A stretch of DNA of 6,261 bases. It comes from Desulfobulbus sp. GTDB taxonomy: Bacteria; Pseudomonadota; Gammaproteobacteria; Burkholderiales; Rhodocyclaceae. The stretch covers positions 1 to 6,261 of the forward strand of contig WQUQ01000092.1 of NCBI GenBank assembly GCA_009782025.1, written 5' to 3'. The notes below the pieces were generated by a model, which was not told the origin of the DNA, searched no databases, and saw only the letters and a list, made by a program, of their open reading frames with translations. Position 1 is the first letter of the stretch. Each line of letters opens with the position of its first letter. Both the position numbers and the translations under genes were made by a program. Shown here piece by piece: positions 1 to 6,261 of the stretch.

Positions 1-179
1 CACTCCGTGCCGTCGGCAAAGCGGAAATGCTGGATGGCGCCTCGGCCGAGGTCGGTGTTGGTCCAGGAGTCGGTGTTCTGGATGATGAGGGCGTCGTCGC
101 TGATGCCGATGACCAGGCTGCGGTAGCCGGTAAATGCCGTGACCAGCGTCTTGAGTTGGCCCGTGGCATCCATCGCCAT
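1..179 (-). CDS. RTX-like protein, N-terminal part or fragment (runs off left edge)
   Basis: An open minus-strand frame begins after a TGA at 192-194 and stays open to the window edge. Two in-frame ATGs occur, at 179 and 173; an AGG lies 8 bases before the second, so 173 may be the real start. The 59 visible residues begin MAMDATGQLKTLVTAF and continue through a beta-rich stretch (SLVIGISDDALIIQNT) to HFRFADGTE. The ending resembles the (I/V)E.F.FADGT motif closing haemolysin-type calcium-binding related units in RTX proteins; that similarity is from memory. No GGxGxD nonapeptide is visible, but the rest of the protein lies outside the window. A type I secretion ATPase on the same strand just upstream fits a secreted RTX substrate. 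Such motifs usually sit deep inside long proteins, so having one within 60 residues of the start suggests either a short protein or a 5'-truncated remnant. I cannot decide between them. Confidence 0.45.
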   Translation of the reverse strand, partial: MAMDATGQLKTLVTAFTGYRSLVIGISDDALIIQNTDSWTNTDLGRGAIQHFRFADGTE

Positions 180-216
180 CGCCTGACGCAGTCACGTACC
201 TTGCCGTAACCCTTGC

Positions 217-310
217 GTCATTGCGCTACGTCGCAGTATCCATGCGGCTTGTGGATTCTGCGTACTGCGACTTCGCGCAGCATGACACGCTTCGCTCCGC
301 GCAGAATGAC
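217..310. repeat. Imperfect palindromic, REP/MITE-like intergenic repeat
   Basis: The left arm starts GTCATTGCGC at 217 and reads to ATCCA at 242. Its partner on the other strand starts GTCATGCTGCGC at 286 and reads back to ATCCA near 252. Both arms share GTCAT, TGCGC, GTCGCAGTA and ATCCA; the right arm has a GC insertion after GTCAT and a CGCAGA insertion before ATCCA. The loop is about 8 bases. A third module, again GTCATTCTGCGCGGAGCGAAGC on the minus strand, occupies 289-310. Interspersed repeats beginning GTCATT followed by GCGA-rich blocks are common between genes in many bacteria. Membership of such a family is inferred, since only one locus is visible. If transcribed it would fold into a long hairpin and could act as a terminator or mRNA stabiliser between the secretion ATPase gene and the RTX-like frame. 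It has no transposase. Confidence 0.6.
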
Positions 311-363
311 AACACTTGATTGCCGGGTGAATAATTCCCCACGGGCAGGGAGTGCCTGATTCG

Positions 364-392
364 ATTTTGGATGAATCGTTCGATTTGGTCAA
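364..392 (-). promoter_or_regulatory. Candidate sigma70 promoter toward the RTX-like frame
   Basis: On the minus strand TTGACC (392-387, 5 of 6 to the -35 consensus) is followed after exactly 17 bases by CAAAAT (369-364, 4 of 6 to the -10 consensus). It lies in a visibly more AT-rich stretch (about 311-420) just after the ABC transporter stop codon. Transcription would start near 357 and run through the palindromic repeat before reaching the RTX-like start, leaving a leader of about 180 bases. The -10 is weak and there is no experimental support, so this is a suggestion only. Confidence 0.3.
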
Positions 393-427
393 TTTTCGAC
401 AGGAATAGCATCCGCATTGATTTCGGC

Positions 428-2644
428 TCATGAGCGTTCTTCTTCCGGCGCTTCCCCTTGCCGTGTCGCATCGCCGCCAAGCTGGATGACCTCATCCACC
501 TGCAACCCGCGCGGAATCTGGTGGGTGATGAAGAGCAGGGTCACTTTGCCTTTCAGGCGATTGATGGTTTGCGCGAAGTGTTCGGCGGTTTGTTGGTCGA
601 GATTGGAGATGGCTTCGTCGAAGATGAGCATCTTGGGGCGTTTCAACAGGGCGCGGGCGATGGCGATACGCTGGCGCTGGCCGCCGGACAGCCCGGTGCC
701 GCGTTCGCCGATTTCGGTCTGGTAGCCGTTGGGCAGGGTTTCGATGACTTCGTGGATTTCGGCGGCCTTGCAGGCGGCGATGACTTGCTCGAAATTGGCG
801 TGCGGGTGGGCCATGACCAGGTTGTCATATACGGTGCCGGAAAAGAGCACGGTTTCCTGCGGCACGACGCCGAAGGTGGCGCGCAGTTCATTGGCCGCCA
901 GTTGGCGGATGTCGCGGCCGTCGAGGGTGATTTGCCCTTCCTGCGGCCAGTAGAAGCCGAGCATCAGTTTGGCGAGGGTGCTTTTGCCGCAGCCGGATGG
1001 CCCCATGAGCACGGTGAGCTTGCCGGGGGCGATGTCGAGGTCGAGATGACGATAGAGCCAGGGGTGATGTTCGGAATAGCGAAAGCCGAGGTTGCGCATG
1101 AGCATTTGCCCGGCGCCGTCGGCCGCGCGCTGGGGCGTGAGGGCGAAGGGTTCCTGCGGCATGTTGAGGATGTCGCCCAGACGCTTGACCGAGATGCTGG
1201 CCTGCTGGAATTCCTGCCACAGGCCGACCAGGCGCAAGAGGGGCTGGCTCATGCGGCTGGCGAACATCTGGAAGGCGACCAGCATGCCGACGGTCAGGCC
1301 GTCCGTCTGCATCACATACCAGGCGCCGACGATGAGGATGGAGAGCGTCATGATCTGTTCCAGACCATTGGCGACGACGTTGTAGGTGTTGCCGACCTGC
1401 CGGGTGGCGAAACCGGCGGTCAGGTACTGGGCGAGGTAGGCGCCGTAGCGTTTGGAAACGTCCGGTTCCAGTTGCAGGGATTTGACCGTGGCCATGCCGG
1501 CGAGGTATTCGGTGAGAAACGCCTGATTGCGGGCGCCGAGCAGAAATTGCTGATCCAGCCGGGCGCGAAAGATGGGCACCATGAACAGGCTGGCGATCAC
1601 GATCAAGGCCATGATGCCAACGGCGATGAGGGTGAGTTGCCAACTGTAGAGGAACATCACCGCCAGGAAGATGAGCAGGAAAGGAAAGTCGAGCACCAGG
1701 CTGACGGCGGCGCCGGAAACGAATTCGCGCAATTGCTCGACGCCGTGCAGGCGGGCGACCAGAACGCCGGTGGAGCGCGCCTCGAAATAGGGCAGGGGCA
1801 GATGCAGCAGATGACGCAGCACCTTGTCGCCGAGCACGGCGTCGATGCGGTTGCCGGTGTGCAGCACCAGATATTGACGCAGCCAGCTCATGCCGCTGGT
1901 GAAGAACATGAAAACCACCAGCGCGACGCCGAGCACGATGAGGGTGCTTTCGGAATGATGGGCGATGACCTTGTCGATGATGACCTGGGTAAACAGCGGC
2001 GTGGCCAGGCCGACGAGCTGGATGGAGAGGCTGGCGAGCAGCACGTCGCGCCAGAGCGTCTTGTGGCGCAGCAGTTCGGGGATGAACCAGGAGAAACCGA
2101 AGGGTTTGTGCGCTTTGTCGCCGCCGGTTTGCGCCGGCTTGCCGGTCGAGCCGAGCGATTCGTTGAGGGGCGGCTCGGCTTCGGCCACCAGCAGGATCAG
2201 CGGCAGGCACTGGGCATGGGCGGTTTCGGCGGGCAGGGTCTGCGGGGTGTTCTGACCCGGACGCACCCAGGAGAGATCGTGTTCGCCATGCTGGACGATC
2301 AGCGCCGGAACCAGCTTGGGCGAGGCCGGCGCGGAGAGGGCTTCGGAGGATTCGGGGGCGGCATCGGCGGGGGTGTGGGTTTCTGTTTCGACGATGAATA
2401 CCGCTGCGGGCAGCGGCAGGCTCACGCCGTCGTCGCCGGGCCACTCTCCCAGGCCGGCCTTGAGTCCCAGGGCTTCCAGCGCCGCGATCAGGGCCGGGAG
2501 ATCGAATGGCGGCGCAAAGCGTTGCAGCACCAGCGCGGCATCGAAAGGCTTCCGGTAAAACCCCGCCAGACTACCCAGCAACCACAGCGCCGACGCGGTA
2601 TCGAGTTGCTCCGGTATAGCAGCGGTATTTTCTTGATCCGGCAT
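428..2644 (-). CDS. Type I secretion system ABC transporter/permease (HlyB-like) with C39-like domain
   Basis: Inner-membrane ATPase that would drive one-step export of an unfolded substrate with a membrane fusion protein and an outer-membrane channel. In the 738-residue product, residues 14-157 form a C39-like domain: LDTASALWLLGS stands where active peptidases carry the Cys-Gly pair, so it should bind substrate and not cleave it. Residues about 195-477 are the six-helix exporter domain (ATPLFTQVIIDKVI, LPYFEARSTGVLVAR). The ATPase follows, with Walker A GPSGCGKST (548-556), Q-loop VPQET (Q596), signature LSGGQ (652-656), Walker B MLIFDE (672-677) and H-loop ITHQ (H708). All catalytic residues are present. 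HlyB has 707 residues; the excess lies in an Ala/Pro/Ser/Glu-rich insert near 87-110 of the C39-like domain. No start has a good ribosome site. The ATG at 2644 was chosen because homology begins soon after; 2668 is possible, and 2743 would overlap xth. The gene follows xth by 46 bases on the same strand, so read-through from xth is possible. Confidence 0.93.
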   Translation of the reverse strand: MPDQENTAAIPEQLDTASALWLLGSLAGFYRKPFDAALVLQRFAPPFDLPALIAALEALGLKAGLGEWPGDDGVSLPLPAAVFIVETETHTPADAAPESSEALSAPASPKLVPALIVQHGEHDLSWVRPGQNTPQTLPAETAHAQCLPLILLVAEAEPPLNESLGSTGKPAQTGGDKAHKPFGFSWFIPELLRHKTLWRDVLLASLSIQLVGLATPLFTQVIIDKVIAHHSESTLIVLGVALVVFMFFTSGMSWLRQYLVLHTGNRIDAVLGDKVLRHLLHLPLPYFEARSTGVLVARLHGVEQLREFVSGAAVSLVLDFPFLLIFLAVMFLYSWQLTLIAVGIMALIVIASLFMVPIFRARLDQQFLLGARNQAFLTEYLAGMATVKSLQLEPDVSKRYGAYLAQYLTAGFATRQVGNTYNVVANGLEQIMTLSILIVGAWYVMQTDGLTVGMLVAFQMFASRMSQPLLRLVGLWQEFQQASISVKRLGDILNMPQEPFALTPQRAADGAGQMLMRNLGFRYSEHHPWLYRHLDLDIAPGKLTVLMGPSGCGKSTLAKLMLGFYWPQEGQITLDGRDIRQLAANELRATFGVVPQETVLFSGTVYDNLVMAHPHANFEQVIAACKAAEIHEVIETLPNGYQTEIGERGTGLSGGQRQRIAIARALLKRPKMLIFDEAISNLDQQTAEHFAQTINRLKGKVTLLFITHQIPRGLQVDEVIQLGGDATRQGEAPEEERS

Positions 2645-2690
2645 GGGTTGTTCGCATTCGATATGCATGATGGCAAGGCGTGTCACTCGA

Positions 2691-3500
2691 TCATGCTGTG
2701 CAGGGTATGTCAAGACGAAATGCGCGGCAGTTGTAATCGACAATCAGCGGAGCATGGTCGGAAAAGCGCTCGGCCTTGTACACGCTCGCCGCCACGGCCG
2801 TTGCCGCCAGCCCCGGGGTGGCGATCTGGTAGTCGATGCGCCAGCCGACGTTCTTGGCCCGGGCCTGGCCGCGGTTGCTCCACCAGGTGTAGGCGTCGCC
2901 GGTTGCCTCGGGGTACAGATGGCGATAGACGTCGACCCAGCCCAGTTCGTCGAACACGCGGGAGAGCCAGGCGCGCTCCTCGGGCAGGAAGCCGGAGTTT
3001 TTCTGGTTCGCTTTCCAGTTTTTCAGGTCGATTTCCCGGTGAGCGATGTTCCAGTCGCCGCACAGCACGATTTCCCGGCCCTCGGCGCGCAACGCCTGCA
3101 TTTGCGGGAAGAACGCCGCGAGAAAGCGAAATTTGGCCTCCTGCCGCTCCGGCGATGAGGAACCGGACGGCAAGTACAGCGAAATGACCGATAACTTGCC
3201 GAAATCGGCGCGCAAATAGCGCCCTTCGGCATCGAATTCGCCGTCGTCGAAACCTTCGACGGCGCGCTCCGGCATTTGCCGGCTCCAGATGCCGACGCCG
3301 CTGTAGCCCTTCTTCTCGGCGCAGTGATAGAACGCCTGCATGCCATCCGGCGCGCGCATTTCCGGCGTCAGATCGGCGGTCTGGGCTTTCAGTTCCTGCA
3401 AGCAAACGATGTCGGCGCGCTGTGCGGCCAGCCAGGGCAGGACATTTTTGCTCCAGGCGGAGCGAATGCCATTGAGGTTCAAGGAGATGATGCGTAACAT
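2691..3500 (-). CDS. xth: Exodeoxyribonuclease III (AP endonuclease, ExoIII/APE1 family)
   Basis: A Mg-dependent enzyme of the endonuclease/exonuclease/phosphatase fold that cuts DNA at abasic sites and degrades 3' ends in base-excision repair; cytoplasmic. Family motifs appear in order in the 269 residues: NLNGIRS (N8), LQELK with metal-binding E36, YLPSGSS with Y109, GDWNIAH with D149 and N151, WWSNRGQAR (207-214), GWRIDY with D223, and FSDHAPL with D248 and H249. Every catalytic position known from E. coli ExoIII and human APE1 has its counterpart. The ATG at 3500 gives the canonical [11 protein letters not shown] start, although the ribosome site before it is weak. The family usually ends a few residues after SDHAPL(I/V)VDY; here about 13 further residues (from N257 to the end PCTA) follow. 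The gene diverges from pyrE. Function is secure; only the tail is odd. Confidence 0.97.
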   Translation of the reverse strand: MLRIISLNLNGIRSAWSKNVLPWLAAQRADIVCLQELKAQTADLTPEMRAPDGMQAFYHCAEKKGYSGVGIWSRQMPERAVEGFDDGEFDAEGRYLRADFGKLSVISLYLPSGSSSPERQEAKFRFLAAFFPQMQALRAEGREIVLCGDWNIAHREIDLKNWKANQKNSGFLPEERAWLSRVFDELGWVDVYRHLYPEATGDAYTWWSNRGQARAKNVGWRIDYQIATPGLAATAVAASVYKAERFSDHAPLIVDYNCRAFRLDIPCTA

Positions 3501-3531
3501 GGCCTGCCAATCAGTTGCTTTCCGCAGCGCT

Positions 3532-3535
3532 GGAA
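3532..3535 (+). promoter_or_regulatory. Ribosome binding site deciding the pyrE start
   Basis: GGAA lies 9 bases before the ATG at 3545 and supports that start over the in-frame TTG at 3515, which would add ten residues absent from the family. The whole gap between the xth and pyrE start codons (3501-3544) is 44 bp. I see no convincing -35/-10 pair for pyrE in it: a TTGCTT at 3515 has no -10 box at the right distance. The promoters may therefore lie inside the opposite gene's 5' end. Confidence 0.45.
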
Positions 3536-3544
3536 CACAAAAAT

Positions 3545-4186
3545 ATGGATTTTCGTCAGGATTTCATCGAATTCGCGCTGGCCAGCCAGGTGCTGCGTTT
3601 TGGCGAATTCACCACCAAGGCCGGTCGGCTGTCGCCCTATTTCTTCAATGCCGGCCTGTTCAACGATGGCCAGGCCATCGCCCGCCTCGCCGAATTTTAC
3701 GCCAAGGCCGCCGCAGCCGGCGGCATCCGCTTCGACATGTTGTTCGGCCCGGCCTACAAGGGCATCCCGCTGGTGGCGACGGTCGCCATGGCGCTGGCCC
3801 AGCGCGGCAGCAATTATCCCTTCGCCTACAACCGCAAGGAAGCCAAGGACCACGGCGAAGGCGGCCACATCGTCGGCGCGCCGCTCAAGGGGCGCGTGCT
3901 GATCGTCGACGACGTGATTTCCGCCGGCACCTCGGTGCGCGAATCGGTCGAACTGATCCGCCAGGCCGGGGCCGCGCCGGCCGGCGTGCTGATCGCTCTC
4001 GACCGCCAAGAGCGCGGCGCCAGCGAACTGTCGGCGGTGCAGGAAGTGATGCGCGATTACGGCATTCCGGTCGCCGCCATCGCCGGGCTTGGCGACCTGA
4101 TGGCCTATCTCGGACAACATCCCGAATTCGCCGCCCACCGCGCCAGCGTCGCCCGCTATCGGGAGCAATACGGCGTCGATGCTTAA
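3545..4186 (+). CDS. pyrE: Orotate phosphoribosyltransferase
   Basis: Converts orotate and PRPP to orotidine 5'-phosphate and pyrophosphate, the fifth step of de novo UMP synthesis; a cytoplasmic dimer. The 213-residue product has the same length as E. coli PyrE and follows it closely: [19 protein letters not shown] at the N terminus, [10 protein letters not shown] (30-39), FGPAYKGIP (67-75), [12 protein letters not shown] (96-107, the mobile catalytic loop with its Lys, Asp and His), and the PRPP-binding motif [14 protein letters not shown] (117-130) with the paired aspartates. LDRQERG follows near 152-158. The ATG at 3545 matches the family start. The last eight bases overlap the start of the next gene, which suggests translational coupling and a shared transcript. 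Confidence 0.98.
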   Translation: MDFRQDFIEFALASQVLRFGEFTTKAGRLSPYFFNAGLFNDGQAIARLAEFYAKAAAAGGIRFDMLFGPAYKGIPLVATVAMALAQRGSNYPFAYNRKEAKDHGEGGHIVGAPLKGRVLIVDDVISAGTSVRESVELIRQAGAAPAGVLIALDRQERGASELSAVQEVMRDYGIPVAAIAGLGDLMAYLGQHPEFAAHRASVARYREQYGVDA

Positions 4187-4850
4187 ACCTCTGCTGCTCC
4201 CTCTCGCGCTCTTGTTGCTGGCGCCGGTCGCCCAGGCGGCCGGGGAGTTTTATTGCTGCCAGGATGCAACCAGCGGCCGCCGCATCTGCGGCGATACGCT
4301 GCCCGAGCAATGCCGCGGCCGCGCTTACCAGATACTCGACCGCGCCGGCAACCTCATCAAGGAAGTCGGCCCGCCATTGACCCCGGAGCAGAAGGCCGAG
4401 CAGGCGGCGGAAAACCGCCGGCGCAAGGCGCAGGAAGAAGCCGCCCGCGAGCAACGGCGCCTGGATCAGGCCCTGCTCGACACTTACGCCACGGCTCGGG
4501 ATATCGACATCGCCCAGCGCCAGGCGGAGGACGACGTCAATCTCTCCATCCGTAACGCCCGGGAAAATCTGGCCACGTCACAGGCCAAACTCCAGAAACT
4601 CGAAGAAGAAGCCGAGTTTTACCTGAAGAAAACCATGCCGCCCGAATTGCAGAAGGATCTGCGGGCCGCTCGCCACGAAATCAGCGTGATCCAGGATCTG
4701 ATCGACGTCAAACAGCGCGAATTGACGGTCATCCAAAGCAAATATGCGGCCGACCGCAAGCGCTATTTTGAACTGACCGGCCACCGCTCGAACGGCCCCG
4801 CCGCCACCCCTGCCGTCAATCGGCCAGCTTCTTCTTCAACAGATCGTTGA
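4179..4850 (+). CDS. Exported coiled-coil protein of unknown function, DUF4124-like N terminus
   Basis: I do not recognise a named family with certainty. The 223 residues start with a clear Sec signal peptide: one Lys, a Leu-rich core, and a likely signal peptidase I site after APVAQA (residue 20). No lipobox Cys is present, so the product should be periplasmic. Next comes a short domain (about 22-66) with cysteines at 26, 27, 37 and 45, which could form two disulfides; its layout (a short sheet then GPPLTPEQ) recalls the DUF4124 domain found after signal peptides in proteobacteria. Residues 67-198 are highly charged, rich in Glu, Lys, Gln, Arg and Ala, and probably form a long alpha-helical coiled coil. 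The tail is Pro/Ala/Ser-rich. The ATG overlaps the pyrE stop (ATGCTTAA), with GGGAG 13 bases upstream. The 3' end overlaps gatB on the other strand by 35 bp. Signal peptide and regular codon use argue for a real gene. Confidence 0.87.
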   Translation: MLKPLLLPLALLLLAPVAQAAGEFYCCQDATSGRRICGDTLPEQCRGRAYQILDRAGNLIKEVGPPLTPEQKAEQAAENRRRKAQEEAAREQRRLDQALLDTYATARDIDIAQRQAEDDVNLSIRNARENLATSQAKLQKLEEEAEFYLKKTMPPELQKDLRAARHEISVIQDLIDVKQRELTVIQSKYAADRKRYFELTGHRSNGPAATPAVNRPASSSTDR

Positions 4851-6261
4851 CCTGCTGCGGGTTGGCCTTGCCCTTGGCCGCCTTCATCACCTGACCGACC
4901 AGCGCATTGAAGGCTTTTTCCTTGCCGGCCTTGAACTCGGCGACATTGCCCGGATTGGCGGCCAGTACCTCATCGACTAATGCCTCGATCGCGCCGCTGT
5001 CGGTAATCTGCTTCAGGCCCTGGCGCTCGATGATCTCGTCGGCGCTCCGGCCTTCGCCGTTCCACAGCGCCTCGAACACTTTTTTGCCGATGTTGTTGGA
5101 AATGGTACCGTCGGCGATGCGCTGGATCAGGCCGCCCAGTTGCGAAGGCTGAACCGGCGCGCCAGCGATTTCCAGATTCTCCTTGTTGAGGCGGGCGGCC
5201 AGGTCGACCATCACCCAGTTGGCGCAGGGCTTGGCCTGGGCGACGCCGGCCACGGCGACGGCGGCCTCGAAGTAAGCGGCCACCTCCTGACTGGCGGTCA
5301 GCGTCGCCGCGTCATAGGCGGAAAGACCCAGGTCGCAGGTGAAACGCTCGCGCTTCTGCTGCGGCAATTCCGGCAATTCGCCGCGAATCCGCTCCAGCCA
5401 GTCGCCGTCGATGAGCAGCGGCAACAGGTCAGGGTCGGGGAAGTAGCGGTAATCGTGGGCGTCCTCCTTGCTGCGCATCATCCGCGTCGCGCCGCTGTCC
5501 GGGTCGAACAGCACGGTGGCCTGGTGGATGGCGCGCCCCTCCTCGATCTCGTTGATCTGCCACTGCACTTCGTAGTCGATGGCTTCCTTCAAGAAGCGGA
5601 AGGAATTGAGATTCTTGATCTCGCGCCGGGTACCGAACCTGGCCTGGCCCCTGGGCCGCACCGAAACATTGGCGTCGCAGCGAAACGAGCCTTCCTGCAT
5701 ATTGCCGTCGCAGATGCCGATCCAGCGCACCAGCGCGTGCAGGGTGCGGGCGTAGGCGACGGCCTCGTCGGACGAGCGCATGTCCGGTTCGGAGACGATT
5801 TCGAGCAACGGCGTACCGGCGCGGTTGAGATCAATGCCGGATTTACCGTGAAAATCCTCGTGCAGCGACTTGCCGGCATCTTCTTCCAAGTGGGCGCGGG
5901 TCAGGTTGATGGTTTTTTCATACACCTTGTCGCCAGCGCCGACCTGCACGGTCAGGCTGCCCCCCTGCACCACCGGTAGCTCGAACTGGCTGATCTGATA
6001 GCCCTTGGGCAAATCGGGATAAAAATAATTCTTGCGCGCGAACACCGACTTTTCGGCAACTTCTGCGCCGATCGCCAACCCGAAGCGAATCGCGCAATCG
6101 ACGGCCTTGCGGTTCAAGACCGGCAGCACGCCGGGCAGCGCCAGATCGACGGCAGAAGCCTGAGTGTTCGGTTCAGCGCCAAAGGCCGTGGCTGCGCCGG
6201 AAAATATTTTGGAAACGGTCGCCAGTTGCGCGTGCGTTTCGATGCCGATGACGACTTCCCA
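4816..6261 (-). CDS. gatB: Asp-tRNA(Asn)/Glu-tRNA(Gln) amidotransferase subunit B (5' end cut by window edge)
   Basis: GatB is the kinase and tRNA-binding subunit of GatCAB, which converts misacylated Glu-tRNA(Gln) and/or Asp-tRNA(Asn) to the amidated forms. The reading frame continues to the right edge, where it reads [22 protein letters not shown]; the family begins with Met and one or a few residues before this, so only those are missing. The 481 visible residues include [10 protein letters not shown] (38-47), the catalytic-core motif [16 protein letters not shown] (77-92), the GatB signature [19 protein letters not shown] (142-160), [11 protein letters not shown] (269-279), and a C-terminal YqeY-like helical tail (from about 374, ending LLKKKLAD). 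Presence of GatB indicates that the organism uses the indirect route to Gln-tRNA or Asn-tRNA. gatC and gatA usually lie upstream and would be to the right of the window. The internal ATG at 6129 is not the start. The stop codon lies inside the last codons of the convergent exported-protein gene. Confidence 0.98.
   Translation of the reverse strand, partial: WEVVIGIETHAQLATVSKIFSGAATAFGAEPNTQASAVDLALPGVLPVLNRKAVDCAIRFGLAIGAEVAEKSVFARKNYFYPDLPKGYQISQFELPVVQGGSLTVQVGAGDKVYEKTINLTRAHLEEDAGKSLHEDFHGKSGIDLNRAGTPLLEIVSEPDMRSSDEAVAYARTLHALVRWIGICDGNMQEGSFRCDANVSVRPRGQARFGTRREIKNLNSFRFLKEAIDYEVQWQINEIEEGRAIHQATVLFDPDSGATRMMRSKEDAHDYRYFPDPDLLPLLIDGDWLERIRGELPELPQQKRERFTCDLGLSAYDAATLTASQEVAAYFEAAVAVAGVAQAKPCANWVMVDLAARLNKENLEIAGAPVQPSQLGGLIQRIADGTISNNIGKKVFEALWNGEGRSADEIIERQGLKQITDSGAIEALVDEVLAANPGNVAEFKAGKEKAFNALVGQVMKAAKGKANPQQVNDLLKKKLAD

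Noticed and set aside
217..310. CRISPR-like repeat arrangement
   Set aside because: The modules are inverted and uneven, with no regular spacers or cas genes nearby.
192..495. Two short minus-strand frames (79 and 89 codons) covering the spacer and repeat
   Set aside because: They run through the palindromic repeat and the 3' end of the transporter gene, with Cys/Ser/Arg-rich composition and no family resemblance.
888..2444. A 518-codon minus-strand frame overlapping the ABC transporter in another frame
   Set aside because: The translation is Arg/Pro/Ala/His-rich low complexity, as expected from a shifted GC-rich frame.
2665..2696. GCATGAT / ATCATGC inverted repeat around the xth stop, considered as a terminator
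   Set aside because: The stem is only 7 bp with an 18-base loop and no following T-run on the minus strand; likely chance.
458..3187. A 909-codon open frame on the plus strand, antisense to the ABC transporter and xth genes
   Set aside because: Its product is rich in Gly, Glu, Gln, His and Asp with no recognisable domain, typical of the mirror frame of a GC-rich gene. The opposite strand has full motif sets for two known proteins.
3340..4380. A 346-codon plus-strand frame over the xth start, pyrE and the following gene
   Set aside because: Arg-rich shifted reading of pyrE; it crosses three well-supported genes and has no domain of its own.
5140..5979. A 279-codon plus-strand frame antisense to gatB
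   Set aside because: Mirror frame of a highly conserved gene, with no start context or recognisable family.

Overview
The window looks like chromosomal DNA from a GC-rich Gram-negative bacterium, most likely a betaproteobacterium of the Rhodocyclales type (Azonexus/Dechloromonas/Azoarcus relatives). This placement is an inference from recalled protein similarity and from the gatB / small secreted protein / pyrE / xth neighbourhood; no 16S or other marker is present. Five genes are well supported, one partial gene is tentative, and all but one short spacer is coding.

Left part (about 1-2644, minus strand): an accessory secretion block. A 738-residue HlyB-type ABC transporter of a type I secretion system has all its ATPase motifs and a C39-like N-terminal domain without the catalytic cysteine. 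Downstream of it, across a spacer of about 250 bp, lies the start or a fragment of an RTX-like protein that runs off the left edge. It could be a secretion substrate. The membrane fusion protein (HlyD-like) and outer-membrane channel (TolC-like) are not in the window. The spacer holds an imperfect palindrome built from a GTCAT...TGCGC module, which looks like an interspersed repeat, and a more AT-rich stretch with a candidate sigma70 promoter facing the RTX-like frame.

Middle (2691-4850): housekeeping genes. xth (exonuclease III, DNA base-excision repair) and pyrE (orotate phosphoribosyltransferase, pyrimidine synthesis) are divergent, with only 44 bp between their start codons. pyrE overlaps by 8 bp the start of a gene for a small exported, cysteine-containing, coiled-coil protein of unknown function.

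Right part (4816-6261, minus strand): gatB, subunit B of the Asp/Glu-tRNA amidotransferase, complete except for the first few residues, which lie beyond the right edge. Its 3' end overlaps the 3' end of the convergent exported-protein gene by 35 bp.

I do not see a clearly new biological system. The points most worth a second look are the secretion ATPase with its unusual N-terminal domain next to an RTX-like fragment, the palindromic repeat between them, the convergent coding overlap at gatB, and the C-terminal extension of exonuclease III at the border between the core genes and the secretion block.
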